From the NCBI GenBank assembly GCA_043758755.1, contig JAYVMW010000004.1:124001-188000 (forward strand): DNA of 64,000 nucleotides, read 5' to 3'. A program made the position numbers and the translations under genes. Below, piece after piece: positions 34,100-43,226 of the stretch; position 1 is the stretch's first letter; each line of letters opens with the position of its first letter. The DNA is from Solimicrobium sp043758755 (GTDB lineage: Bacteria > Pseudomonadota > Gammaproteobacteria > Burkholderiales > Burkholderiaceae_D). Below the pieces are notes generated by a model. It was not told the origin of the DNA and ran no database searches. It saw only the letters and a list, made by a program, of their open reading frames with translations.

Positions 34100-36181
34100 T
34101 TACCTGCCCGGGTCAGGGAGTTCGCGCCAACTTTGCCGGCCTGACTTCAGTTCTGCCTTATCCGAAGCCAGCAGGTCGGCCCCGCCAAATTCAATCCCGG
34201 AGTTAAAATTGAGCACGGAAAAATATTGGGTCGCTGTACGTTGACCAAGCGAGTTCCTGGGGCTCAATTCGGAGTTGGTAGGAATCAGTATGGGCGTTCC
34301 CAGTACGACGCTGTCTGATTTTATTCCCGTCACAGAATCGGGGTTTGCAGTTTTTCCGGTGAGTACATCCAATCGGTAAGAATGACCTGATCCTGGATGT
34401 TGACACGAAGAGCCAGGAGCCACGGTATTAAAAAATACTGCCCCATATTCAGTTGCTGCTGCCGATATCATTCTTTCTCCGGTTGATTTTGAATCGGGAA
34501 AATCGATAAACCAACCCTTTTTTGTTTTTACTGTCCCTGCCCCATAATTAAAATCTGCACCCGAAATTTTGTAGCCGGTTTTTCCATTCTCAGATCCGGC
34601 TGTCAGGCTGCGACTGGCCAATTCGTGGCGGGAATCTGCGTGCTGGTCAGCCTGATCATGAATGGCATAAAATGAATTGACCGTGAAGTTGGCTGAATTG
34701 GTGTCGGCATTTTCAATATATTTTCCAGTGCCAAACAAAATCGCATAACCACCCCCTGGCGCATACGCGATCGCCGGCGCAACGGTAATGGGCTGCGGGC
34801 GATTGTCCGGATCGGTAGCATTGAAAATGCGGGTTGCTGCATGTGCTGCAGGATTGCCGGGATTGGAAAAATCAAACCGCCACAAATTGCCCTGCAGATC
34901 TCCCGCAAAGGCAAGTGTGGCCGCGCCCGCCAGATTCAGAACCAATCCGGGCTCGGCCAACGCATTTGCTGCACCGGTCTTGTCGGTTTCGGTTTTGATT
35001 TTGTAATAGTTTTTGCCAAGAACCCATGCGCTGCGGGCCGGCTTATCCAGTGACAGCACAAATAAAAAATTGTCTTCATTTGCCTTGGATGAGTTATGGC
35101 CATCGGTAACCAGTACAAAGTAACGATAATCTAATGTTCCGTCAGAATTTTTTCCGGTCTGCAATTTGGCAATTACCGGAGCTGACGCAACAAATCCCAT
35201 ATCCGCGTCATCCTGATCGGTAAATTCAAACACAACACCACGTCCATGGATGAATGAGGCCGGCGCAGTTACGTCCAGTGCAAAAACACCTCTGGCCCCA
35301 CTGCCCATGCCTGCAGCCAGCAGTGTGAGCCAATTCCCCGAAATCTGTGCCTCACTCACCCGAATTTTTCCGTCCATGAAAGTGTCATGCTGATAGGCCG
35401 GATCGGTCAGTGCCGGTAATTTTTCAAGTAATGGGCTGGGAATGAATGCAAAGATTTCACTCCCATTTGCGGATGAAAACGCATGCAGCATGCCATCATT
35501 GGCGCCAACATAGATGACACCCTCCCTGTCGTTATATTTTTTGAAAAATGGAGGGTAATTTTTGTCGAGGATATTTTTTTTCGCTCCCCCTTCATAGACC
35601 GGAATGCTGTTAATGACGTCTCCTAAAAGTGCAGCGCGCTTTCTGAATTGAGCTGGTTTGAATTCTGGGAGTGGAGTTTCCAGTGTTCTGTCACCGGAAA
35701 GATAATTGATACGTGCGCTACCCAGATTGTCCAGTTTTCCTGAGCCCGGCGAGCGGTTGAATACTTCCTGGATTTCGTCTGATAACTGATTCATCTGAAA
35801 TGGAACGATGGAGTCGGTTGTAGCGTTGCGGGTGAAAATCTGTCGATTCTGGAAGTTGGTGCTGTTGAGCTGGATTGCTGCATCCCAAATAACCTGATCC
35901 GAAACACTCATGCCGTTATTTTTATGCCGAGTCGTACTAAATTTTTTTACCGTCCCGGTCCATGTTGTACTGTCAAACTGTGCCTGATAAATATTTCCAT
36001 CCTCGTCATTACTGAATTGATTTAGGATCAAGTTCTGATTTGGTCCGTTAGTGCCTGACCATGGGCAGACTTGAAGTGGCTGGGTTGGCAGTTCAATTTC
36101 GTTTGCGACCACAGGTTCTGGTACCGAAATCATGGCCAGCCATAGAATGGAAATTTTTGCCACGGTTTGCATTGAGTACAT
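34100..36181 (-). CDS. pilY1: PilY1-like pilus tip protein, short form
   Basis: Pilus-associated adhesin of 693 residues from ATG 36181, preceded by AAAGGAC. A signal peptide ends near residue 27 (PVVANE). The C-terminal PilY1 beta-propeller is clear: GVIYVGANDGMLHAFSSANG, IPSPLLEKLP, WLTLLAAGMGSGARGVFALDVT and FAGDLQGNLWRFD. Two parts of canonical PilY1 are missing. There is no N-terminal von Willebrand A domain (family members often exceed 1000 residues), and the D-x-D-x-D/N calcium loop expected before AGDLQGN is replaced by GLVLNLAGAATLAF. Calcium control of retraction may therefore be lost. It lies 1 nt after pilX. Confidence 0.9.
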   Translation of the reverse strand: MYSMQTVAKISILWLAMISVPEPVVANEIELPTQPLQVCPWSGTNGPNQNLILNQFSNDEDGNIYQAQFDSTTWTGTVKKFSTTRHKNNGMSVSDQVIWDAAIQLNSTNFQNRQIFTRNATTDSIVPFQMNQLSDEIQEVFNRSPGSGKLDNLGSARINYLSGDRTLETPLPEFKPAQFRKRAALLGDVINSIPVYEGGAKKNILDKNYPPFFKKYNDREGVIYVGANDGMLHAFSSANGSEIFAFIPSPLLEKLPALTDPAYQHDTFMDGKIRVSEAQISGNWLTLLAAGMGSGARGVFALDVTAPASFIHGRGVVFEFTDQDDADMGFVASAPVIAKLQTGKNSDGTLDYRYFVLVTDGHNSSKANEDNFLFVLSLDKPARSAWVLGKNYYKIKTETDKTGAANALAEPGLVLNLAGAATLAFAGDLQGNLWRFDFSNPGNPAAHAATRIFNATDPDNRPQPITVAPAIAYAPGGGYAILFGTGKYIENADTNSANFTVNSFYAIHDQADQHADSRHELASRSLTAGSENGKTGYKISGADFNYGAGTVKTKKGWFIDFPDSKSTGERMISAAATEYGAVFFNTVAPGSSCQHPGSGHSYRLDVLTGKTANPDSVTGIKSDSVVLGTPILIPTNSELSPRNSLGQRTATQYFSVLNFNSGIEFGGADLLASDKAELKSGRQSWRELPDPGR

Positions 36182-36182
36182 G

Positions 36183-36800
36183 TTAATTTGTCCTTTCAAT
36201 AGCGGCTTTTCGATACACCGACTGAAGCACGACCTGAGTGCGACTGTGGGCGCCATAGCCAACGGCAGTAATTCGATACAGGTAGCGCGTGTCTGTGCTT
36301 TGGCCAGGTGTGTTGTCTTTCACTAATTCAATGACATAGCGCGGTAACCGGCAGGGCAGGGGGCCATTCCCGACGGGCATGGTCTGCCCGGTAAATCGTC
36401 CGAATGGTACCGAAGGGGAATTTGCGCCTGTGCTGGACAGGGCCCTGATAATTTCTGACCTTGTCGGTACTGTGCTGATACAGAGGCCCTGATAAATATT
36501 GCTGTCACCCTGACCGCACTGCTCAGAAAACCCTTCACTCGAATTTGGTGAAAAAATAGTACTTCGGGATGTTGCTGCTGTTGAATTTTCAATGTCGCGC
36601 TCGGCATCGGCAAGCGCCAATTCGGCAGATTGCAGCGCAATGATTCGGTCACGTTGGTTTCGTGCTGCCTTTTCCTGCACGAATGCGATGCCGGCCATCG
36701 ACGTGCCGGCAACAAGAGCAATCAACAGCATGACCATAGATACGAGCAAGGCTGACCCGGCCTGCCGCGGACACGTAATTCTTGCAAACTTCAGGCTCAT
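36183..36800 (-). CDS. pilX: Type IV minor pilin assembly protein PilX
   Basis: A 205-residue minor pilin. The N-terminus RQAGSALLVSMVMLLIALVAGTSM is the PilX-type helix, which lacks the usual Glu at position 5, as in other PilX proteins. Following helix residues MAGIAFVQEKAARNQRDRIIALQSAELALADAERDIE are typical of the family, and a Cys-containing C-terminal domain ends the protein. Its ATG overlaps the pilW stop as ATGA. Confidence 0.88.
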   Translation of the reverse strand: MSLKFARITCPRQAGSALLVSMVMLLIALVAGTSMAGIAFVQEKAARNQRDRIIALQSAELALADAERDIENSTAATSRSTIFSPNSSEGFSEQCGQGDSNIYQGLCISTVPTRSEIIRALSSTGANSPSVPFGRFTGQTMPVGNGPLPCRLPRYVIELVKDNTPGQSTDTRYLYRITAVGYGAHSRTQVVLQSVYRKAAIERTN

Positions 36801-37768
36801 TTGTTACTGACAGAATTTCTGAGTTGAATCGTTGTCCCGACTATTTTTCTGATTTTTCCCTTTTGTCCTTGCGCAATATTGGCATCCAAAATCTGTATGC
36901 CATGATCCATATCACTGCCAGTTTCGGCATAGCCAGATCCAAACAGGTTATAGACTGCAGATCCAGTTCCACCAATTTCTGCTTTTGCGCCATTTTCACT
37001 GCGCACCATCATTGCGATTTTTACTGCTGTAATTTTTGTCCAGTGGGAACGTGCATTGAGTTGTGCGCCAGGCATTCCGGCATCCAGTGCATCAATTGCG
37101 CTGGCACTCAGAAATTGATGCGTGAGGTGATCGGGTTCATTGTCGAGATCGATTCCATACAAAACCTGAAACGCTTCAACGCCACGCGCAATTGGCTGTG
37201 CGGCGAATTTATCTTTTTTGTACTTGCAGTATAAATTCGGGATGCCGCGCTCATCGTTGGCAACGTAATAGATGCTCCAACCGCGCTGTGCTTCGGCATC
37301 GACCTGTGAAGTGGGTGAGGCGATACCAAATCCGGCACAATTCAATATGGAATTGTCTGCCTGTCCCATGCCCGAGCCAAAAAAGCGAACCGCCAGCACA
37401 TCACTGGCGTAATTGGCACTTTTTGCAGGGTTCTCGATGCCATATGATGTTGCCTTCAGCGTTGCATCATCCAGACCCAAAATATTGGGCGGCATGCCTT
37501 CGGTGACGACGACAGGTGCGTCGTCCCGGTCGAAATTAATGAATCCGGCCTGTTTCACCGATCTGGCGATATTGTTCAATGCATACTGTGCCGTATCTTC
37601 CAGTGATGCCGCGGAAAACTGGGTTGATTGCGCCGATTTTCCCGCGATGACCAGGCCAGTGGCGACAAGAACAATAATCATGGAAAGCGTGACTGCAACC
37701 ATCAGTTCGGTTAAGGTAAAACCGTCATGACCTCGTATTGATGCGCATTGGGGCACAGGTATTTTCAT
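36797..37768 (-). CDS. pilW: Type IV minor pilin assembly protein PilW
   Basis: Minor pilin of 323 residues from ATG 37768, with GAGG 7 nt upstream; a GTG at 37777 is a less likely start. The prepilin site lies in GHDGFTLTELMVAVTLSMIIV with Glu at +5. The large C-terminal domain has the PilW-type stretch WSIYYVANDERGIPNLYCKYK. The gene starts 10 nt after the pilV stop and overlaps pilX by 4 nt. Confidence 0.9.
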   Translation of the reverse strand: MKIPVPQCASIRGHDGFTLTELMVAVTLSMIIVLVATGLVIAGKSAQSTQFSAASLEDTAQYALNNIARSVKQAGFINFDRDDAPVVVTEGMPPNILGLDDATLKATSYGIENPAKSANYASDVLAVRFFGSGMGQADNSILNCAGFGIASPTSQVDAEAQRGWSIYYVANDERGIPNLYCKYKKDKFAAQPIARGVEAFQVLYGIDLDNEPDHLTHQFLSASAIDALDAGMPGAQLNARSHWTKITAVKIAMMVRSENGAKAEIGGTGSAVYNLFGSGYAETGSDMDHGIQILDANIAQGQKGKIRKIVGTTIQLRNSVSNK

Positions 37769-37778
37769 CGGATTCACC

Positions 37779-38339
37779 TCATTCCTGGTACGCGTAAGCG
37801 GGGATTACAAGGCGCGGCGGGGCGCTGTGTTGCAAGTCATTTTTGTCGGTCCAGCCCAGTTTGATGACGATTCCGGAGTGGTCACTACCGCTGTGACAGT
37901 CCCAGGCAAAGTTATCTGCGCTGTAATTCCATGCGCTGTCATCGCGGCAGATGACGGCACGCACATCGGGAAGCGCGGCATTGATGGTGTGCAGCCATTC
38001 TGCAATATCTGCTGCTGCCAGCTGGTCTGAGTTGCATCGATTCTGGTAGCACGATGATGCCGGCGCAATTTGATTCAGGCCGGCCCTGAAATTGACTTTG
38101 AGGTAGGGATTGTCTGCGACCCTGGTCAACATTTCGGTGTTACCCATCATCCGGTCTGACATCTCCGCTGCCAGTAGGCCTGCGTCACCGATGTAAATGG
38201 ATTGCTGTATGGCCTGCATGGCTGCGGTCTGCAATTTGATTGCGCCTGCAAATCCGATGGCAACAATCAGAATGGAAATCAGAACTTCAACGAGGGTGAA
38301 GCCATGAATGATTTGGTTGGGATGAGAAGCACGCACCAT
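37779..38339 (-). CDS. pilV: Type IV minor pilin PilV
   Basis: First gene of the minor pilin operon, 186 residues from ATG 38339, placed 6 nt after GGGGG. The prepilin site is IHGFTLVEVLISILIVAIGFAGAIKLQ, a typical PilV helix. The middle carries a Cys pair (SSCYQNRC). With PilW, PilX and PilE it forms the core minor-pilin complex that primes pilus assembly and carries PilY1 to the tip. Confidence 0.9.
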   Translation of the reverse strand: MVRASHPNQIIHGFTLVEVLISILIVAIGFAGAIKLQTAAMQAIQQSIYIGDAGLLAAEMSDRMMGNTEMLTRVADNPYLKVNFRAGLNQIAPASSCYQNRCNSDQLAAADIAEWLHTINAALPDVRAVICRDDSAWNYSADNFAWDCHSGSDHSGIVIKLGWTDKNDLQHSAPPRLVIPAYAYQE

Positions 38340-38368
38340 AACTGCCCCCAAAGTACAAATTTGAGAAA

Positions 38369-38397
38369 AGTGTAAATATGAATAATATAAATAGCAA
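38369..38397 (-). promoter_or_regulatory. Candidate sigma-70 promoter of the minor pilin operon
   Basis: On the minus strand TTGCTA (38392-38397), a 17-bp spacer and TACACT (38369-38374) lie 30 bp upstream of the pilV start. Each hexamer matches consensus at 4 of 6 positions. No other promoter-like pair is as well placed; the match alone is weak evidence. Confidence 0.35.
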
Positions 38398-38648
38398 CTA
38401 AAAAAGTGAAATGTTCATACGATTTATATGCAGTAATATTTTTTGATTTTGAAAGCGAATGAGCTGTTCGGTTTTAAAATGTTTGATTATTTTTTGCGCT
38501 GTTGCTGAATTATGCAACGGGTATAAATACAGATAGGCACACGGCTTGCCGATGTTGTTTAAATCTCGAATTGTTATTCTAAATAGAAATTCGGCCTAGG
38601 CAACTCAAAGTACCGATGACATAATTCACCGCGAAGGAATGGAGCTTT

Positions 38649-38765
38649 ATGGTAGTCGTGCGCATGCACGAATGTCAGTCATGTCATTGCCGCGCACAAG
38701 TCGCGGGGCAAATCCCAAAAATTACCATTCAATTTACTTGCGCTTCAAGTACTCTTCAATCATAA
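38649..38765 (+). other. Possible 38-codon open frame with a CxxCH motif
   Basis: In the 474-bp gap between pilV and the esterase an ATG follows GGAG by 4 nt and opens 38 codons containing ECQSCHCRAQ. A 6-bp hairpin TCGTGC-gcat-GCACGA (38656-38671) overlaps its 5' end. There is no signal peptide, so a cytochrome is unlikely. Chance is a fair explanation; nothing else was seen in the gap. Confidence 0.15.
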
Positions 38766-38813
38766 AAAGTTTTTAGGCAGCCTTAAATAAAATAGTTAAA
38801 ACAGGAGACGATA

Positions 38814-40004
38814 ATGCTTCAAAAGAAATTTTCATTGGTTCTGACGGCATCCCTGGCAGCTGCCATTCTGGCGGGTTGCGGTGGAAGTGGCGGCAGCGCC
38901 GGGAACCAGTCCCCCAAGATTCAATTCAGCTCGGCGGTCTTTTTTGGTGACAGCCTGAGCGATGTCGGCTCCTATGCGACGCCGTCCAATACATCGGGTT
39001 CAGGCTATCCAGGGCTGCTTGGTCTGGGTGGTGGCCGTTATACAGTCAATGCATTTGCCGGTGCTGCTCCGGTGAAGTCCAACTGGACTGAACTGCTGTC
39101 AGCCCAACTTAATCTGCCGGCTCCCTGCCCCTATGAAGTCGGCTTGAATGGCAGTGCATTCAGTTACGGACCGGTCATTACACCGACCTGTACTTCGTAT
39201 GCAATGGGCGGATCGATGGTTAACAGTTACGTCATACCTGGCTACGGAACAGTTCCGGCCGATTATGGTCCGGGCAACGCGAATTCACCTGTTGATGGCA
39301 GCCCCACATTAGGACAGCTCACCGTTCCTTTGCAAAAGCAGATGCAAAATCATCTGGCCGCGCATACTGCGTACACCGGTACCGAAGTCGTGTTTGTTCT
39401 GGCGGGTGGTAATGATGGCATCATCAATACGATGGTATTCCTGGGTTCGGTGCAGGGCGGTATCCCTGTGACGACGGCCGCAACCAGCGCTGTGACGGCG
39501 ATGGGAACGGCTGGCGCCACACTGGCTGCCTACATCAACAATTATGTGATTGCGGCCGGTGCCAAGCACGTAGTCGTTCTGAACATGCCTGACCTGAGCA
39601 CCACACCGTTCGCCAAGTTTATTGACGCACAGGCACCTGGAACTTCTGGCGTGATCAGGACCATGGTCACCACATTTAACGCTCAGTTGGCTACCAACCT
39701 GACCAGTCCGAGTGTGTTGCTGGTGGATATTCAAACCGTATCGACTGACCAGATCGCGCACCCGGCTCAATATGGGTTGAGCAACGTGACCGATCCGGCC
39801 TGTAACCTGAATTTTCCAGCCAATCCGTTTGCCACTCAGGGTAGCCCGGAATCCGGTACCTCGCTGGTCTGTAACACCACCAACGTGATTGCCGGCGATA
39901 TCAGCCACTACGAATTTGCCGATCTTGTGCATCCTACGCCCTATGGCAACAGTCTGATCGCCCGTTACGTTGCCAGTCAGATGGCAATCAAAGGTTGGCT
40001 GTAA
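38814..40004 (+). CDS. GDSL/SGNH-family lipoprotein esterase
   Basis: Predicted exported hydrolase of 396 residues. The lipoprotein signal ends in ILAGC (Cys about residue 22), followed by a Gly/Ser linker. The catalytic nucleophile block reads VFFGDSLSDVGSY (about residue 45), the oxyanion Asn is in LAGGNDGII and the acid-base pair is in DLVHPTPYGN near the C-terminus. These are blocks I, III and V of SGNH hydrolases. Substrate is unknown; relatives act on lipids or polyesters. AGGAGA precedes the ATG. ompW follows 67 bp downstream and may be co-transcribed. Confidence 0.88.
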   Translation: MLQKKFSLVLTASLAAAILAGCGGSGGSAGNQSPKIQFSSAVFFGDSLSDVGSYATPSNTSGSGYPGLLGLGGGRYTVNAFAGAAPVKSNWTELLSAQLNLPAPCPYEVGLNGSAFSYGPVITPTCTSYAMGGSMVNSYVIPGYGTVPADYGPGNANSPVDGSPTLGQLTVPLQKQMQNHLAAHTAYTGTEVVFVLAGGNDGIINTMVFLGSVQGGIPVTTAATSAVTAMGTAGATLAAYINNYVIAAGAKHVVVLNMPDLSTTPFAKFIDAQAPGTSGVIRTMVTTFNAQLATNLTSPSVLLVDIQTVSTDQIAHPAQYGLSNVTDPACNLNFPANPFATQGSPESGTSLVCNTTNVIAGDISHYEFADLVHPTPYGNSLIARYVASQMAIKGWL

Positions 40005-40071
40005 TCGCGGAACATAACAGGCTGCCGGGATTGTGAAGTCTCGGTGCGAAATTAAAAGAATCGGAGATAAA

Positions 40072-40740
40072 ATGAAAAATCTAATGAAATTGCTTGGTTG
40101 CGCATTGTTCATGACAATGAGTGCGGGCGCGATGGCGCAGGAAGCCGGAACGTGGGCTGCGAAAATTGGTTATGCGTATTTCAATCCTGTTGTTGGTAGT
40201 GGAGATATGAGTGCTCCAAGTATTCCGGGCGTAAAAACCAACGTGGAACCGGCTCACACCGCGATTTTCACCGCCACTTATATGTTTTCAGATCATATTT
40301 CGGCTGAAATTTATGGTGGTATTCCACTGAAACACAATATGGTCGCAGCAGGCTCACTCGAAGGCATTGGTGTGATTGGTACCGTTAAACAGTTGCCACC
40401 GACCCTGTTTGGGCAGTATCGCTTTTTGGAAGCCGCTTCAACGTTTCGTCCGTATCTCGGTCTGGGCGTTTCATATGTTCACTTTCAGGATGAAACCGGA
40501 TCTGGCGTTTTGACTGCGATAACCAACCCAGGTGGTCCACCAACCACATTCTCGGTAAAAGACACCTGGGGAATTACACCTCAGGCTGGATTTACTGTTT
40601 CAATCAACAAGCAATGGTATATAGATGTTTCAGTGAATAAATCGATCTCCAAAACGACGACAACTTTATCCACTGGTCAGCACATTGATACGACATTGAA
40701 TCCGGTTGTAAGCCAGATTTCAGTCGGATATCGTTTTTGA
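40072..40740 (+). CDS. ompW: OmpW family outer membrane protein
   Basis: Eight-stranded outer-membrane barrel of 222 residues from ATG 40072, after CGGAGATAA. The signal peptide ends near residue 22 (GAMAQ). OmpW traits are GTWAAKIGYAYFNP, ATYMFSDHISAEIYGGIP, QYRFLEAASTFRPYLGLGVSYVHF and the C-terminal VGYRF. OmpW proteins pass small hydrophobic compounds and respond to stress. A strong terminator follows. Confidence 0.92.
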   Translation: MKNLMKLLGCALFMTMSAGAMAQEAGTWAAKIGYAYFNPVVGSGDMSAPSIPGVKTNVEPAHTAIFTATYMFSDHISAEIYGGIPLKHNMVAAGSLEGIGVIGTVKQLPPTLFGQYRFLEAASTFRPYLGLGVSYVHFQDETGSGVLTAITNPGGPPTTFSVKDTWGITPQAGFTVSINKQWYIDVSVNKSISKTTTTLSTGQHIDTTLNPVVSQISVGYRF

Positions 40741-40757
40741 GATTTAGGCACTGCTTG

Positions 40758-40790
40758 AAAAAAGCCGTTCATACGCTGAACGGCTTTTTT
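40758..40790. terminator. Bidirectional intrinsic terminator between ompW and the diguanylate cyclase gene
   Basis: Perfect 14-bp inverted repeat AAAAAAGCCGTTCA / TGAACGGCTTTTTT with a 5-nt loop between convergent genes. T-runs follow the stem on both strands. Confidence 0.92.
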
Positions 40791-40811
40791 TTGTCTTCCG
40801 GATGACTGCTG

Positions 40812-41795
40812 CTATTGGGATACGCGGTTCCGACCCGAATTTTTTGCCCGGTACAGTGCCGCATCGGCCGCAGCAATGAAAGTCGAACTGTCTTGCCCCG
40901 GGGCCAGGCTGGCAATACCGAATGAGGCGGTGATATGAGGTAATGGCATGCGGTCATCTTTAAAGACAGTGGTCTGGGCAAACTTGACGCATAATCTTTG
41001 GGCTACCGTCAGGCACGCTGAGCCTGACGTGTCAGGCAGAATGACCAGCATTTCTTCACCACCAAACCGCACTGAAAAATCACTGGGGCGCAAAGTGGAA
41101 TTCAATATTTTGGCGGCACTTTGAATTGCATCATCGCCGAGGATATGTCCGTGCGTGTCATTGAACTGTTTAAAGTGATCCAGATCAACCATGATTATTG
41201 ACAGGGGATTGCCGGTGGCATGCGCATGATCTATTAGTTGCGGAAATTGATTTTGCAACCACGCACGGTTGTGGATGCCGGTTAAGCCATCGACCATTGA
41301 CATTTGACGATAGAACTCGCCAACCCGATGCCGGCGGCGTAATAATGCATTGGTGGTGCGAATTCTGAATGAAAGCAACTTTAATAAATTTCTGGCCACA
41401 CCGTTGGATTCGTCAATCAGCTGCCAGAGTGTTTCAGGTTCAATAACCAGTAATTGACTGTCACACACCGCCATTATTGTATGCGGCTGATCTTCGTCAT
41501 CAAGGACCGATAACTCACCGACACATTCACCGTCTGTGTATTGAACATTGCCAACGGTCGACCCACTGGTAATATTTTCATGGGACTGTACTTCAAGAGT
41601 TCCTTTTAAAACCACATAGAGTCGATTATCGGTAGAGTGGGCGGAGATGATATTCTGACCTGCATGGATCTGAACGACCGAACAAGTGGATATGAGATTA
41701 TTGACCGCGGCCAGATTTCTGTCATCTATATCTTTAAAAAGCTGCAGGTTGCGCGCACTGAATTCAGAATGCGCAAAAATATTCAGTAATTCCAC
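40812..41795 (-). CDS. Cyclic-nucleotide-binding-domain diguanylate cyclase
   Basis: A soluble 327-residue signalling protein. An N-terminal CNB (Crp-like) domain (about residues 15-130) shows NRLYVVLKGTLEVQ and GECVGELSVLDDEDQP. A short linker leads to a GGDEF domain with active-site RFGGEEMLVILP, so it should make cyclic di-GMP. The inhibitory RxxD I-site is present (RPSD, five residues before GGEEM), suggesting product feedback. The CNB input could sense a nucleotide or simply dimerise the enzyme. It has no membrane segment. A 256-bp gap upstream has no gene. Confidence 0.92.
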   Translation of the reverse strand: MELLNIFAHSEFSARNLQLFKDIDDRNLAAVNNLISTCSVVQIHAGQNIISAHSTDNRLYVVLKGTLEVQSHENITSGSTVGNVQYTDGECVGELSVLDDEDQPHTIMAVCDSQLLVIEPETLWQLIDESNGVARNLLKLLSFRIRTTNALLRRRHRVGEFYRQMSMVDGLTGIHNRAWLQNQFPQLIDHAHATGNPLSIIMVDLDHFKQFNDTHGHILGDDAIQSAAKILNSTLRPSDFSVRFGGEEMLVILPDTSGSACLTVAQRLCVKFAQTTVFKDDRMPLPHITASFGIASLAPGQDSSTFIAAADAALYRAKNSGRNRVSQ

Positions 41796-42051
41796 TGCGA
41801 CCTCAATTCAGTCATGGTTTGTGATCAAAATGCCTCTGTTAATGCTTGCTTCGGTTCCCGTGAAATGAAGCCACTTATACGACAGCATCCGCTTCGTTTA
41901 TGATAGGAAATATAACGTAAAATTAATAGAAAAATTATTCAAAGGATTAAAAATGTACCGTCATCATACGTTGAAGCCAAAAGATCATATGCATTGAATA
42001 ACCCGTGTTTTATATCCTTTACATTGTTTTTAATTTTTAAAAAGACAAAAT

Positions 42052-42699
42052 ATGTTCATTCAGATTATAAAAAACCATATCAGATTGTTTTTGGCATTTT
42101 CGCTTGGTCTGGTAATTGAATTGTTTGCCGGGAATTGGGATTGGGTGTCCCGGTTTTTGTTGGGATGGAATGTGTCAGTCTGGAGTTATCTGCTTTTTAT
42201 GGCCTGGATGATGAAACATGCGAGCACCACCAAAGTAGCTCAACTGGCAGAGCAGGAAGACAGAGCCGAATTGGCTATCATCGCGTTTATGTCGATCGCA
42301 GCCGCGGCCAGTCTGGCGGCAATTATTCTTGAATTGGCAACACTAAAAGATTTGTCCGAGTTTCAAAAAGGTGTTCATTATTTGGTTACAGCAGCTACGG
42401 TGATGGGATCCTGGGTTTTTATAGCCACGATTTTTACGTTTCATTATGCAAAGTTGTACTACCGCTCACCAAAGGAGCACCGTGCGCTATTGTTCCCGGA
42501 CGCGCATTCGCACCCCAATTACTGGGATTTCCTCTATTTTTCATTCACGATTGCGGTTGCCGCTCAAACGTCAGATGTGATGTTGACGACCCGCACCGTC
42601 AGAAAGACCGCATTGGCACAGTCGGTGTTAAGTTTCTGGTTCAATATGGCGATACTGGGGCTGTCCATCAATATCGCCGCCGGTCTGGTCAGTGGTTGA
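42052..42699 (+). CDS. DUF1345 family membrane protein
   Basis: Integral membrane protein of 215 residues with about five hydrophobic segments, of unknown function. The conserved family region HPNYWDFLYFSFTIAVAAQTSDVMLTTRTVRKTALAQSVLSFWFN is present near residues 160-203; it resembles the pore region of two-helix potassium channels. Gene neighbours give no functional hint. It converges on the DUF1993 gene. Confidence 0.8.
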   Translation: MFIQIIKNHIRLFLAFSLGLVIELFAGNWDWVSRFLLGWNVSVWSYLLFMAWMMKHASTTKVAQLAEQEDRAELAIIAFMSIAAAASLAAIILELATLKDLSEFQKGVHYLVTAATVMGSWVFIATIFTFHYAKLYYRSPKEHRALLFPDAHSHPNYWDFLYFSFTIAVAAQTSDVMLTTRTVRKTALAQSVLSFWFNMAILGLSINIAAGLVSG

Positions 42700-42716
42700 T
42701 AAAAATCGGAGTCAGA

Positions 42717-43226
42717 TTACTTCAGTCCCATAAAGTCACCCTTACCGATTTCAATTCCGTTATGGCGCAGGATTGCATAAGTAGTGGTGGTATGGAAGAA
42801 AAACTGTGGCAAACCATAACTCAACAGGTAGGCAGTACCGGTAAATTTTTTCTCTTTCGGGGTTCCGGGACGCAGTACGATTTCACGTTCTGCAGCACCG
42901 TTAAATTGCGACCGGGGAAGTGACTCGATAAAATCCAGTGTTTTTTTGATACGTGTCTGCAAGTCGGTAAAACTTTGTTCCGTATCTTCAAAGGCCGGAA
43001 CTTCAACATCGGCCAGTCTTGCGCTGACACCTTTGGCAAAATCGGCAGCGATCAGAACCTGGCGAAGGAGGGGAAACATATCCGGAAACAGGCGAGCCTG
43101 CAGATAAGCTTCCGGCGCAATTTTTTTATCATTGGCGTGACTTTCGGCTTTGGCCAAGACATGGCTCATACTGGACAACATCTGTTTGAAAACAGGAATC
43201 GAAGCGTCGTAAATTGAAACGGTCAT
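42717..43226 (-). CDS. DUF1993 family protein
   Basis: A soluble 169-residue helical protein of the DUF1993 family, related in fold to DinB-like four-helix bundles. It opens MTVSIYDASIPVFKQMLSSMSHVLAKAESHA, a typical start, and holds the family stretch RLFPDMFPLLRQVLIAADFAKGVSARLA and the C-terminal FFFHTTTTYAILRHNGIEIGKGDFMG. No metal-binding His triad is obvious. AAGGAAAAATC precedes the ATG. The role is unknown. Confidence 0.85.
   Translation of the reverse strand: MTVSIYDASIPVFKQMLSSMSHVLAKAESHANDKKIAPEAYLQARLFPDMFPLLRQVLIAADFAKGVSARLADVEVPAFEDTEQSFTDLQTRIKKTLDFIESLPRSQFNGAAEREIVLRPGTPKEKKFTGTAYLLSYGLPQFFFHTTTTYAILRHNGIEIGKGDFMGLK

Noticed and set aside
38649..38765. Small c-type cytochrome suggested by a CxxCH motif
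   Set aside because: Only 38 codons, no signal peptide and no second haem ligand; the motif is likely chance.
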